The notes: a model not told the origin generated them from the sequence alone. DNA of 32,108 nucleotides from Candidatus Saccharimonadota bacterium (GCA_030530605.1 JAUMUO010000006.1:1-32108), one strand, 5' to 3'. Positions 1-7,609 are shown, counted from the stretch's first letter. A program made the numbers and translations.

Positions 1-204
1 TGGCACTGGGCCGGGGGCTGGAGCCGGTGCTGGAGCTTCTGGCGTAACCGGAGCGGCTGCTAATTCTGCAGCGGCAGCGTTCAAATCAGGGACACCAGTT
101 GGAGTATCATTAGTTGGTGTTGGTGCCGGGGCCGGCGCTGGGGCCGGAGTTGGCGTTGGTGCTGGAGCAGCACCAGGGTTTGGTGTAGTAGTATTTGGAT
201 CCAT
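1..204 (-). CDS. Pro/Ala-rich protein, N-terminal part only (runs off window)
   Basis: An open frame begins with ATG at 204 and continues without a stop to the window edge (68 codons visible). It encodes MDPNTTTPNPG followed by long PAPAPT-type runs and an Ala-rich stretch. This resembles the Pro-rich cytosolic N-termini of the membrane-anchored proteins at 24176-24991 and 19709-20863, so a downstream membrane segment outside the window is likely but unseen. There is no Shine-Dalgarno sequence; an extended -10-like TGTTACAAT lies at 214-222 on the minus strand, 9 nt before the ATG, so the message may be nearly leaderless. The function cannot be told from this part. Confidence 0.6.
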   Translation of the reverse strand, partial: MDPNTTTPNPGAAPAPTPTPAPAPAPAPTPTNDTPTGVPDLNAAAAELAAAPVTPEAPAPAPAPGPVP

Positions 205-246
205 ATTGTATATATTGTAACAAACTTTTTGTGATTTTGCTAGTGC

Positions 247-1242
247 TTATTTTGAAACGTTGAAGCGGAATTCCACAACGTCGCCTTCTTCCATTACATA
301 ATCTTTGCCTTCGGTGCGAAGTTTGCCGGCGGCTTTGACATTTTGCTCGGAGCCGAGCGAAGCAAGGTCATCATATTTCATCACTTCTGCGGCGATAAAG
401 CCACGCTCGAAATCGGTGTGGATGGTGCCGGCGGCCTCTGGGGCGGTGGAACCCTGTTTGATGGTCCAGGCGCGGACTTCTTTTTTGCCGGCAGTGAGGA
501 AAGATTGAAGGCCGAGAGTTTTATAGGCAGCCTTGATGAGCTCATCTAGAGCGTCTTCTTTGACGCCGTAACTTTCGAGAAATTCTTTTCTTTCGTTTCG
601 GTCCATACCGGACATTTCTTCTTCGAGTTTGGCATTTACAAAAATTGACTCGGCTGGTTTGACCAAATCTTTTAGTTTGTTTTGCAAATCTGTGTCGGTG
701 AGGCCAGATTCGTCCACATTGAACATATAAATTACTGGCTTGTCGGTGAGGAACGGGATGTTTTCATCCTGAGGATCTTTTTTGCGCTTGGCTTCAATTT
801 TAGCTCTGGTTTCTTCATCGGCAAGCTGGAGTTCTAAATTAATAATATCGATGTCCTCTTTGGCCTGGGCTACGATGTCGTCTTCAATTTTATTATCGGC
901 GCGGACAATGTCGTCGTTTTTGAAGGCACGCACGACGTGGCAAATCGCCTGGCACTCACGGATGTGCGCGAGGAATTTGTTGCCAAGACCCTCGCCTTTG
1001 CTAGCGCCGGCGACGAGGCCAGCGATATCAACAAACTCGACCGTCGCCGGGACGATTTTTTCGGTTTCATACATTTTGCCAAGCACGTCCAAGCGCTCGT
1101 CCGGCACCGGCACGATGCCAACATTCGGCTCAATAGTAGCAAAAGGATAATTCGCAGCAAGCGCGCCCGCGTTTGTCAGGGCGTTAAATAATGTAGACTT
1201 CCCTACGTTTGGTAAACCAACAATTCCAATCTTTAAATTCAT
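247..1242 (-). CDS. ychF: Ribosome-binding ATPase YchF (Obg family)
   Basis: YchF/EngD is a cytosolic P-loop ATPase of the Obg family that binds ribosomes and is linked to translation fidelity and stress responses. The protein starts [20 protein letters not shown], with the P-loop GLPNVGKST near residue 10, the family stretch [13 protein letters not shown] and the switch/Walker [25 protein letters not shown] stands where GTPases have NKxD, consistent with ATP preference. The C-terminal TGS domain is recognisable ([21 protein letters not shown]). At 331 aa it is about 30 residues shorter than the usual ~363 aa, mostly in the helical domain. A TTG at 1248 is in frame, but the ATG at 1242 gives the canonical family start with AGG just upstream. 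Confidence 0.95.
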   Translation of the reverse strand: MNLKIGIVGLPNVGKSTLFNALTNAGALAANYPFATIEPNVGIVPVPDERLDVLGKMYETEKIVPATVEFVDIAGLVAGASKGEGLGNKFLAHIRECQAICHVVRAFKNDDIVRADNKIEDDIVAQAKEDIDIINLELQLADEETRAKIEAKRKKDPQDENIPFLTDKPVIYMFNVDESGLTDTDLQNKLKDLVKPAESIFVNAKLEEEMSGMDRNERKEFLESYGVKEDALDELIKAAYKTLGLQSFLTAGKKEVRAWTIKQGSTAPEAAGTIHTDFERGFIAAEVMKYDDLASLGSEQNVKAAGKLRTEGKDYVMEEGDVVEFRFNVSK

Positions 1243-1289
1243 AACCAACCTGTATATCTGTTATTATAGGTATAATTATAGCATATTTT

Positions 1290-1298
1290 TGATATAAT
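1290..1298 (+). promoter_or_regulatory. Extended -10 promoter of the 82-residue membrane protein gene
   Basis: TGATATAAT (TGN plus a perfect TATAAT) lies 26 nt before the ATG at 1325. A Shine-Dalgarno AAAGGA at 1314-1319 sits 5 nt from the start. The region 1243-1324 is a divergent promoter region shared with ychF, whose own TATAAT (minus strand) is at 1263-1268. Confidence 0.6.
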
Positions 1299-1324
1299 AT
1301 AGTTATCATTAACAAAGGATTTTT

Positions 1325-1573
1325 ATGAAGGAAGAAAAGAAAGAAAGCATCTTCACGCCAAAACGCACTGTAAAGTTTTTCTTTGTCAGCCTAATTACTA
1401 TGGCGATTGTGGCGATGATTGTCTGGCCGCTGATGGATATGCTTTTCAGTAAAATCGATAATTCTAACTATAGTTGGACTGTTAGAAAAGGAGTTGTTGA
1501 GCCTTGTATTTTCGCGGTAGTCGTTACAATAGTCGAGTTTGTTGGTTGGAATTTCTTCCACAAGAAAAAATAA
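1325..1573 (+). CDS. Small two-helix membrane protein, unknown function
   Basis: An 82-residue protein with a charged start (MKEEKKESIF), a first hydrophobic segment around residues 17-38 (FFFVSLITMAIVAMIVWPLM), a polar loop and a second segment around residues 58-76 (CIFAVVVTIVEFVGWNFF), ending HKKK. It has a good Shine-Dalgarno sequence (AAAGGA, 5 nt before ATG) and an extended -10 promoter, so it is probably a real gene. I do not recognise the family. It lies between ychF (divergent) and iscS; the first of two NrdR-box-like sites begins 5 bp after its stop codon. Confidence 0.75.
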   Translation: MKEEKKESIFTPKRTVKFFFVSLITMAIVAMIVWPLMDMLFSKIDNSNYSWTVRKGVVEPCIFAVVVTIVEFVGWNFFHKKK

Positions 1574-1577
1574 AAAA

Positions 1578-1593
1578 ACGCTATATGTAGCGT
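1578..1593 (+). promoter_or_regulatory. NrdR-box-like site 1
   Basis: ACGCTATATGTAGCGT is a near-palindrome matching about 13 of 16 positions of the NrdR-box consensus as I recall it (acaCwAtATaTwGtgt). It starts exactly 32 bp before a second copy (1610-1625); the two share the 13-mer CTATATGTAGCGT. Paired boxes about three helical turns apart are the known arrangement for the repressor NrdR. The site could also form a weak hairpin (CGCTA/TAGCG) after the upstream gene. Confidence 0.55.
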
Positions 1594-1602
1594 ATTTTGA
1601 TA

Positions 1603-1632
1603 TTGACAAACACTATATGTAGCGTCTATAAT
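1603..1632 (+). promoter_or_regulatory. Consensus sigma-70 type promoter of iscS operon
   Basis: A perfect -35 TTGACA (1603-1608) and a perfect -10 TATAAT (1627-1632) are separated by 18 bp. NrdR-box-like site 2 fills the spacer. The -10 ends only 10 nt before the iscS ATG at 1643 and no Shine-Dalgarno sequence is present, so the transcript should be leaderless or carry a leader of a few nucleotides. Confidence 0.75.
1610..1625 (+). promoter_or_regulatory. NrdR-box-like site 2, inside the promoter spacer
   Basis: ACACTATATGTAGCGT matches about 14 of 16 positions of the recalled NrdR consensus. It lies wholly between the -35 and -10 hexamers of the iscS promoter, where binding would block RNA polymerase. 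The gap to site 1 is 16 bp, the spacing typical of NrdR box pairs. Confidence 0.6.
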
Positions 1633-1642
1633 CATAAATGGT

Positions 1643-2794
1643 ATGATTTACTTAGACTACGCGGCGACAGCGCCAATGGAACCGGAGGTACTAGATGCGA
1701 TGCACGAGGCAGAGCAAAAGTTTTTTGCGAACGCATCGGCGCTACATACGCCTGGACACCTTGCGATGAATAAAATCGAAGAGACCAGGGAGCTTTTGGC
1801 AGAGATGATTGGTGCCAAGCCATCTGAGATTATTTTCACTTCTGGATCTTCTGAGTCTAACAATACTGTAATTCGGACTTTTGAGGGATGCGAAATTGAG
1901 ACTTCCCCGCTCGAGCATCATTCGATTTTTGAAACGGTGAAAAAATATGCCGGCAAGAAAAAGCCGAAACTGTTTTCTTATATGCTGGCCAATAATGAGA
2001 CCGGCGATATTTTAGATTTGACCGAAGTGGTTAAAAAAGCAAGGCAGATGCCGACGCCGGCTAAGTCTGAACTGTTTGAAGGAAAGACTGATTTTGGAAA
2101 AGATTTGGTGACGGATAGGCGCGGGGGTTATGTACATTCGGATTTGACGCAGGTGCTTGGAAAACTGCCGATCGATGTGAATAAAATGGGGCTAGATTAT
2201 GCCACATTTTCTGCGCACAAAATCGGTGGGCCGGTGGGTGTAGGGGCGTTATATGTGCGAGAAGGTGTGCCGCTTAAGCCGCTGATTATCGGCGGGAACC
2301 AGGAGAAAAAGCGCCGGGGCGGGACGTATAATACTGTAGGAATCGTAGGATTTTTGGCGGCCCTGAAAAAACTTCAGAAAAATGATAGCATCCGTAAATA
2401 TGATACTAACGTGCGGGAGCTTCGGGACCTACTGGCCGAGCGGATTTTGAAAGAAATTCCGGGCAGCAGTCTGAACACCGATACTTTGCGCGGGAAATCT
2501 TTGCCAAACATTTTGAACGCTTCTTTTCAGGCGGCGGAGGGAGAGTCTATTCAATTATATTTGGATGCGGAAGGCGTGATAATTTCAACTGGCTCAGCCT
2601 GCGCGGCGGGCGATATCAAGCCCAGCCATGTTTTAATGGCAAAGACCGGCGATGCCGAAGTGGCGCATTCTTCCATTAGGTTTTCTTTCGGGCTGGATAA
2701 CACCGTGGCGGACGTGGAGGGAGTGATGAAAGTTTTGCCGGGAATTGTGGACAGATTACAAAAAATTAGTACAATAGAAATAGAGGTAAAATGA
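1643..2794 (+). CDS. iscS: Cysteine desulfurase (NifS/IscS family)
   Basis: A PLP-dependent enzyme that takes sulfur from L-cysteine as a persulfide for Fe-S cluster assembly and tRNA thiolation. The protein opens MIYLDYAATAPMEPEVLDAM, typical of the family. Visible motifs are the cofactor-stacking histidine region LEHHSIFE (about 91-98), the PLP lysine in SAHKIGGP (K193) and the sulfur-carrying cysteine in STGSACAAGD (C320). It is 383 aa, normal for NifS-like proteins, with a modest insertion around 135-165. The stop overlaps the iscU start (ATGA), so the two are coupled. The start has no Shine-Dalgarno sequence and sits 10 nt after a perfect -10 box; an ATG at 1638 is followed by a stop two codons later. 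Confidence 0.94.
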   Translation: MIYLDYAATAPMEPEVLDAMHEAEQKFFANASALHTPGHLAMNKIEETRELLAEMIGAKPSEIIFTSGSSESNNTVIRTFEGCEIETSPLEHHSIFETVKKYAGKKKPKLFSYMLANNETGDILDLTEVVKKARQMPTPAKSELFEGKTDFGKDLVTDRRGGYVHSDLTQVLGKLPIDVNKMGLDYATFSAHKIGGPVGVGALYVREGVPLKPLIIGGNQEKKRRGGTYNTVGIVGFLAALKKLQKNDSIRKYDTNVRELRDLLAERILKEIPGSSLNTDTLRGKSLPNILNASFQAAEGESIQLYLDAEGVIISTGSACAAGDIKPSHVLMAKTGDAEVAHSSIRFSFGLDNTVADVEGVMKVLPGIVDRLQKISTIEIEVK

Positions 2795-3225
2795 ACGAAG
2801 GACAAGACTGGGTATATTCAGAAATCGTGAAGGAACATTTTTTGAACCCGCGCAATTATTTGATGGGTGACGAAAGCAAGTTCAAATACGATGCGATGGG
2901 GATTGTGGGCAACCCGATTTGTGGCGACCAAATGAAAATGTATATCAAAGTTTCAGACGGGAAAATTGCCGACATCCGTTGGAAAACTTATGGTTGCGCT
3001 TCGGCGATTGCTTCAACTTCGGCACTTTCGGAACTCGCCAAAGGCAAGACTCTGGACGAGGCCGTAAAGATTTCGGCCAAAGATATTGATAATTACTTAG
3101 GAAATCTCCCGAAACATAAGTTTCATTGTTCAATTTTGGGGCACGACGCGCTTCGGGAGGCAGTAGAAAATTATAAGAAGGAGCAGGATGGGAAGAAAAA
3201 GGGATCTAATATCAAAAACCGCTAG
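2791..3225 (+). CDS. iscU: Fe-S cluster scaffold protein, IscU/NifU N-terminal type
   Basis: The scaffold on which [2Fe-2S] clusters form with sulfur from IscS. All three cluster cysteines and the partner aspartate are visible: NPICGDQM (C44, D46), YGCASAIASTS (C69) and FHCSILGHDA (C113). It is 144 aa, the usual size, with a Lys-rich tail. GAGGTAAA precedes the ATG, and the start overlaps the iscS stop by 4 bp. With iscS it forms a minimal ISC-like pair; no iscA, hscA/B or suf genes are in the window. Confidence 0.93.
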   Translation: MNEGQDWVYSEIVKEHFLNPRNYLMGDESKFKYDAMGIVGNPICGDQMKMYIKVSDGKIADIRWKTYGCASAIASTSALSELAKGKTLDEAVKISAKDIDNYLGNLPKHKFHCSILGHDALREAVENYKKEQDGKKKGSNIKNR

Positions 3226-4006
3226 CAAAGTTTCAAAGCCACTTTCGCGGACCAAGCGGAAAGAAAGATTTAAGAAATCACCGCGGCTAATTATTGTGAT
3301 GCTTCATCATATCACGGCGGGAGAAATGCCCAGTGATGAGTCGCGTGAGATTACAATCACAGCAGAAAATTTGCGGAAGTACTTGGAGTTTTTGAAAAAT
3401 AACTACCAGATTTGTACACTACACGAGGCTGAGAAGTTGATACGAAGGGGCGCTGAAGGACCGTTTCTAGTTTTGTCTTTTGATGATGGCTACACCGATT
3501 TTTATGAAAATGTGTTTCCGGTTTTGAAGGAGCTGGGACTTTCCGCGAACCAAAATTTAATCGTAAAATACACAGACGAGGCCCAACCGGGATATATGAA
3601 CTGGGCGGAGGTGAAAGAACTTTTTGATTCTGGGCTAGTGGAATTTGGGTGCCATACTTATGATAAACACTACTTGGTGGATGAGAAGGCGATGCTGAGT
3701 AGCGCGAGCGAGGAGGAAGTGATTTCTGATTTAGAAAAGGCTAGAGAAAGTTTTACTAAAAATTTGGGATTTTCGCCAGACATTTTAGCGTGGCCGTATG
3801 GCGAAAAACCACGAAGTATTTCGGACGAGAAACTACACGAGCTCGGTTTTAAGTTTTGCTTGAATACAAAGTCAGGCGTGAATTTTCGGCCGGTGAAATT
3901 TATGGATTTGAAGCGGTTTGCGGCGCTAGATTTTGAGACGCCGGAAAAACTTGGCGATATTATTGAGGGTTACGATAATTTAGGATTCTTGCTAGGCAAG
4001 CACTAG
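3188..4006 (+). CDS. Polysaccharide deacetylase (NodB/CE4 family)
   Basis: CE4 enzymes remove acetyl groups from N-acetyl sugars such as those in peptidoglycan or exopolysaccharide. The key motifs are SFDDGY (residues 97-102, catalytic and metal aspartates D99/D100), the metal histidine motif GCHTYDKH (H156 to H161), and WPYGE as the later catalytic-groove motif. MLHHITAGE near residue 38 is typical of the PgaB/IcaB-like branch. The N-terminus is strongly basic (RTKRKERFKK) with no clear signal peptide or membrane helix, so export is uncertain. The first 38 bp overlap iscU, but AAGGAG 4 nt before the ATG supports this start. It meets folC tail to tail with a 4-bp overlap. Confidence 0.88.
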   Translation: MGRKRDLISKTASKVSKPLSRTKRKERFKKSPRLIIVMLHHITAGEMPSDESREITITAENLRKYLEFLKNNYQICTLHEAEKLIRRGAEGPFLVLSFDDGYTDFYENVFPVLKELGLSANQNLIVKYTDEAQPGYMNWAEVKELFDSGLVEFGCHTYDKHYLVDEKAMLSSASEEEVISDLEKARESFTKNLGFSPDILAWPYGEKPRSISDEKLHELGFKFCLNTKSGVNFRPVKFMDLKRFAALDFETPEKLGDIIEGYDNLGFLLGKH

Positions 4007-5367
4007 TCCCAAGGTGTAGTTTCAAGATATTTTTTGACTTCAGCGATGAGATAAAACGAGCCAAGCGAGACTAGACCCTTTGAATTTTGGTTGGCGGTTT
4101 TACAGGCGGTTTCAATGGCCGCGTGGCAGTCTTTGATAAGTTTGGCGTTTTTGAAAGCTTTTCTCATGCGAGGAAAATCCGGGGTTTTGAAAACGCCGGG
4201 GCTAGTTAAAATAATTTCGGAAAAATGTGGCTCTAAAATCTTGGCCATTTCCTCAACATTTTTATCTTTGGCGCAGGCAAAAAGGAGGATGGGCTTTTCA
4301 TCCAAAGCAAAATCGGTGAGGCAAGAATCATAGGTTTTTTGTTTGGCTAGTTTTTCACGATAAGTTTCTAAAGTTTTGATGGCGCCGGCCACACTATTTT
4401 TAGTATGCGCGCCGTCCAAAATCACATAAGGAATTTTGGGAAAATCCACTAATTCCCTGCTGGTTAGAATTTCAAAACGCCCCGAAAGAAAAGTGCGCTC
4501 TAGGCCCTCTTTGATTATTTCGTCGGTGATATTTGGCACGGCCAGACGGACGGCGGTGGCGGCGGCGAGGGCGTTCTCGCCTTGGAAATCCCCGGGCAAA
4601 TTCAAATCGGAGTTTAATTCTTCCACGCGCATTTTAAGATGATTATTATCGTCTAGAAAATACTCGGTGTGAAGATTCTCGGGAATGAAAATTATTTCAC
4701 TTTCTTTGGCAGTTTTGATAAAGACGTCTTTTACATTTTGAGTGGGCTGGGGCCCGATAACTACCGGCACATTTTTCTTGATAATGCCCGCTTTCTCGGC
4801 GGCAATTTTTTCCAGAGTGTCGCCAAGTATTTTGGTATGCTCGAGTTCAATAGTATTTATGACGGTGACTTTCGGGCTGATAATATTGGTGGCATCCAGC
4901 CGGCCACCCATACCGACTTCATAAACTACAAAATCGCAACCGGCTTCTTTGAAAACCAAAAAAGCGTAGAGGGTGACAATTTCATAATAAGTAGGGCTTT
5001 TGATTTTTTGCTCGGCCAGTAGATTTTCGATGCCGGATTTTAATTTAGTAAAAGCCTTTTTGTAAATTTCTTCAGGAAACGGGCCATCCACTTCAGAAAT
5101 GCGGTCGGTGAAATGAGTGAGGGCGGGCGAACGGTAGAGCCCGACGGTTTTATAACCGGCGGCTTTCAAAATGTTGCCAGCCATAGTGGTGATACTGCCT
5201 TTACCTTTGGAGCCGGCGACATGGATACACGGAATATCAAGCTCTGGGTCCCCAAAAAAACCGCAAAGTTTTTTGATGTTATCTAAATAAATCTCGGACT
5301 TTTTTGGGTCAACGCGTTCAAAATTAATGAACTGTTTGAAATAGTCGGTCGCAAACTCTAAATCCAT
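4003..5367 (-). CDS. folC: Folylpolyglutamate synthase / dihydrofolate synthase
   Basis: A Mur-ligase-family ATP-dependent ligase that adds glutamate to folates. Motifs: HVAGSKGKGSITTMAGNILK (P-loop, about 49-68), the family motif EVGMGGRLDATN, ILDGAHTKNS in the C-terminal ligase domain, and LFACAKDKNVEEM. The chosen start gives MDLEFATDYFKQF and 454 aa. An in-frame extension to 5436 would read into the preceding gene and only adds PPPPS-like residues. A TGGTATAAT box lies exactly 6 nt before this ATG with no Shine-Dalgarno sequence, so the mRNA is probably leaderless. No other folate genes are visible, which fits use of scavenged folate. Confidence 0.93.
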   Translation of the reverse strand: MDLEFATDYFKQFINFERVDPKKSEIYLDNIKKLCGFFGDPELDIPCIHVAGSKGKGSITTMAGNILKAAGYKTVGLYRSPALTHFTDRISEVDGPFPEEIYKKAFTKLKSGIENLLAEQKIKSPTYYEIVTLYAFLVFKEAGCDFVVYEVGMGGRLDATNIISPKVTVINTIELEHTKILGDTLEKIAAEKAGIIKKNVPVVIGPQPTQNVKDVFIKTAKESEIIFIPENLHTEYFLDDNNHLKMRVEELNSDLNLPGDFQGENALAAATAVRLAVPNITDEIIKEGLERTFLSGRFEILTSRELVDFPKIPYVILDGAHTKNSVAGAIKTLETYREKLAKQKTYDSCLTDFALDEKPILLFACAKDKNVEEMAKILEPHFSEIILTSPGVFKTPDFPRMRKAFKNAKLIKDCHAAIETACKTANQNSKGLVSLGSFYLIAEVKKYLETTPWD

Positions 5368-5373
5368 ATAATT

Positions 5374-5382
5374 ATTATACCA
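5374..5382 (-). promoter_or_regulatory. Extended -10 promoter of folC, leaderless type
   Basis: On the minus strand TGGTATAAT is followed by 6 nt and then the folC ATG (5367). The box overlaps the stop codon of the upstream RNase HII-YraN gene (5375-5377). The expected transcription start is at or next to the A of the ATG. Confidence 0.65.
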
Positions 5383-6457
5383 CCGGGAGCCAATCTTCGA
5401 GCTTGAAATCGGGGCCAGAGACGGAGGCGGCGGCAAGCACGGGCGACGGCAGAGAGTCTAAATCGCGATTTAGGCGCTTGGCGAGGTTTAGCGTGAAAGC
5501 CTCAGCGGCGAAAGACATTTGCTGCTTTTTCTTTTTATCAATAAATTCAAGCGGAGTGCCGTGAGTGCTATTTTTCCGATATTTGACTTCCGTAAAATAA
5601 AGGTGGTCTTTAGTGGCGGACACAAGGTCGATTTCATATAGGCGAGTTTTATAATTATGAGCAAGGATTTTGTGGCCCTTCTTTCTGAGATATTCAGCAA
5701 CGACTTCTTCGGCGGCTTGACCAATTTTAGTCGTGTTTTTGTTAGTGGATTTTTCTTTGATTTCTAGGCCAAGAATTTTAGCAACAGGTTTGAAACTTGT
5801 GCGATGCTCTGGGCAGGGGCCGTATTTTTCTAAAGCTTCTTTATGTCTAGCGGTGCCATAGCCAACATGACTTTCAAAATTATATTCGGGATATTTTTTA
5901 GCGATTTCTATCATGTAGTTGTCACGCGCAACTTTAGCGATAATCGAAGCAGCGGAGACTTCCTTGATGAGAAGGTCAGCCTTTTTTAGAACTGTGACTC
6001 TACTTTCAAGCGGGGTGCCAATGAGGAAATTGCTAGTGCCGTCGATTATAATTTCTTCAACCGGAAAATCTGTTTCTATGGCAATATCCTGGCTGGTATC
6101 TAGATATTTTTCTGGGTTTTTGATGCCGGCATTTTTAAGACAATTCTCTACCGCTCTTTTTGCGGCGGTTCTTAAAGCATCAGCTAGGCCGAGCTGGTCT
6201 AATTCTTCAGCCGGCACCCAGCCAAGACCGGTGGCAAAAGCGCGGTTTTCGATTTCGGGAGCAAGCCCTTCACGACGAGATTTAGTAAGTTTTTTGGAGT
6301 CCGTAAGTTCATCCCAAATTGGGTCTAAAATAGTGGCGTCGTCCACTTCTAGCGCAAGTTCTTTTTTAGTCTTTGGATGTTTTAGAATTACTGCACCAAT
6401 AACAAGTGGCCCCGCCCAGGGGCCACGTCCGACTTCGTCGATTCCGAGGATAGGCAA
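5375..6457 (-). CDS. rnhB: Ribonuclease HII fused to a YraN/UPF0102 nuclease-like domain
   Basis: Residues 1 to about 230 are RNase HII, which cuts RNA in RNA-DNA hybrids and at single misincorporated ribonucleotides. GIDEVGRGPWAGPLV carries the first acidic pair (D7, E8), and KKADLLIKEVSAASIIAKVARD carries the other two aspartates. Residues about 243-345 are a UPF0102/YraN domain with an Endonuclease_NS-like core: GQAAEEVVAEYLRKKGHKIL, YEIDLVSA and YFTEVKYRK give the E-x-D...E-x-K pattern of PD-(D/E)XK nucleases. In most bacteria these are neighbouring separate genes; here there is one uninterrupted frame of 360 aa. The start is TTG, one base after the rplS stop, supported by GGAGG 8 nt upstream and the invariant MPILGIDEVGRG start. 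Confidence 0.93.
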   Translation of the reverse strand: MPILGIDEVGRGPWAGPLVIGAVILKHPKTKKELALEVDDATILDPIWDELTDSKKLTKSRREGLAPEIENRAFATGLGWVPAEELDQLGLADALRTAAKRAVENCLKNAGIKNPEKYLDTSQDIAIETDFPVEEIIIDGTSNFLIGTPLESRVTVLKKADLLIKEVSAASIIAKVARDNYMIEIAKKYPEYNFESHVGYGTARHKEALEKYGPCPEHRTSFKPVAKILGLEIKEKSTNKNTTKIGQAAEEVVAEYLRKKGHKILAHNYKTRLYEIDLVSATKDHLYFTEVKYRKNSTHGTPLEFIDKKKKQQMSFAAEAFTLNLAKRLNRDLDSLPSPVLAAASVSGPDFKLEDWLPVV

Positions 6458-6458
6458 T

Positions 6459-6968
6459 TTAGGCCTCCGCTTTTTCCTCTTTTTTCTCTTCAGCCTTCGG
6501 TTCTTCGGCTGGAGCTTCTTCTTTTACTTCTTCTACTGGGGCTTCTTCAGCCTTTGGAGCTTCTTCCTTAGCTTCAGGTTCTTCTTCTACGGTGACGTCG
6601 TTGACGGCGGCGCGATCAAAATCTTTGGCAGAAAGACGGGCAGACTTACCAGAGCGAGCGCGGAGATAGGAAAGGTTGTTTCTGCGAACTTTGGAACGCT
6701 TAACAATCTCAATTTTCTCTACGAGCGGGCTGTGGATAAGGAAAGACTTTTCAACGCCAACGCCGCTGGCGATTTTACGAACAGTGATTCTAGCAGTGTG
6801 AGAATCTTTGCGGTCCGTACGGATGACGACACCCTCAAAGACCTGAAGACGGAATTTCTCGCCTTCTTTAATTTTCTGGGTGACTTTAACGGTATCACCG
6901 GAGCGGACATCAACAACTTTCTTTTTCTTCTGCTCTTCACCGATTTTTTGTAAGATAGAAAAACTCAT
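6459..6968 (-). CDS. rplS: 50S ribosomal protein bL19 with acidic C-terminal extension
   Basis: bL19 sits at the 30S-50S interface. The core (residues 1 to about 115) is typical: DVRSGDTVKVTQKIKEGEK, RLQVFEGVVIRT, TVRKIASGVGVEKSFLIHSPLVEKIE, KVRRNNLSYLRARSGKSAR. The usual length is about 115-120 aa; this one is 169 aa because of a tail of about 45 residues built from Glu, Ala, Pro and Lys (EEPEAKEEAPKAEEAP...). Such an acidic tail is unusual for a basic ribosomal protein. A weak Shine-Dalgarno sequence AAAGG lies about 7 nt before the ATG. The stop is followed after one base by the TTG of the RNase HII fusion, so they are co-transcribed. Confidence 0.95.
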   Translation of the reverse strand: MSFSILQKIGEEQKKKKVVDVRSGDTVKVTQKIKEGEKFRLQVFEGVVIRTDRKDSHTARITVRKIASGVGVEKSFLIHSPLVEKIEIVKRSKVRRNNLSYLRARSGKSARLSAKDFDRAAVNDVTVEEEPEAKEEAPKAEEAPVEEVKEEAPAEEPKAEEKKEEKAEA

Positions 6969-7041
6969 AATTAACCTTTTATTAACACTTGCTAATTATT
7001 TTACCATATATTAACAAAAAATGGAAGAGTTTTTAGGGGTT

Positions 7042-7071
7042 TTGTTGATTTTCTTACAAATGTGGTATAAT
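7042..7071 (+). promoter_or_regulatory. Promoter of tspO
   Basis: A -35-like TTGTTG (7042-7047), an 18-bp spacer and TATAAT (7066-7071), with TGG before the hexamer making an extended -10. The leader of about 25 nt contains AAAGGA ahead of the ATG at 7103. Confidence 0.6.
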
Positions 7072-7102
7072 TTAAACATAAGTAATTTAAAGGACATAAA
7101 AA

Positions 7103-7609
7103 ATGGCAAGAAATGACATAAAAACGGTGGGGAAAGTTTGGCGAATCTGGCTCGCAGTGGCAGTGCCGCTTGGTGGTGGGCTTCTGATTTCGCTTTTAAC
7201 CCGTGATGCGATGGGGCAATTTAACTCAATGGAGCAGCCACCTTTGGCACCTCCGGCTTGGTTGTTCCCAATAGCTTGGACGATTCTGTACATTTTGATG
7301 GGGCTTTCAAGCTACTTCATCTGGCACGCTGGGCATTTGGGCAAGAAGCCGGCCAAGAAAATGGCCAAAGTCGGGTTGTGGTTCTACGGAATTCAACTGG
7401 CGCTTAACTTTGCTTGGACAATTATCTTCTTCAACCTCGGTTGGTATTGGTTTGCTTTTGGCTGGTTAATTGCAATGTGGATTTTCGAAATTGCGATTTT
7501 GGTGCTCGCGAAGAAACTTTCAAATGCTGCGTTCTGGTGCTTTATCCCATATATTTTATGGACCACCTTCGCCGCTTATCTCAACCTGATGATTGCAATT
7601 TTGAACTAA
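7103..7609 (+). CDS. tspO: TspO/MBR family membrane protein
   Basis: TspO proteins are five-helix membrane proteins that bind porphyrins and related ligands and are tied to stress or tetrapyrrole handling. The 168-residue protein has the family landmarks PPLAPPAWLFPIAWTILYI (about residues 46-64, with the conserved W-x-x-P-x-x-W pattern), the Trp/Phe-rich helix ALNFAWTIIFFNLGWYWFAF and the C-terminal IPYILWTTFAAYLN. Five hydrophobic helices can be counted. It has AAAGGA ahead of its ATG and its own promoter, and shares a bidirectional terminator with convergent ftsH. No heme or tetrapyrrole genes are nearby, so the ligand is unknown. Confidence 0.92.
   Translation: MARNDIKTVGKVWRIWLAVAVPLGGGLLISLLTRDAMGQFNSMEQPPLAPPAWLFPIAWTILYILMGLSSYFIWHAGHLGKKPAKKMAKVGLWFYGIQLALNFAWTIIFFNLGWYWFAFGWLIAMWIFEIAILVLAKKLSNAAFWCFIPYILWTTFAAYLNLMIAILN

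Noticed and set aside
3188-3225. The 38-bp overlap of iscU and the deacetylase gene as an annotation error
   Set aside because: AAGGAG sits 4 nt before the deacetylase ATG and the IscU tail frame is normal, so the overlap is probably real.
5919-6953. 344-codon plus-strand open frame opposite rnhB and rplS
   Set aside because: It is antisense to two strongly supported genes, has low-complexity Ser/Phe-rich content, and no ribosome site or family motif.
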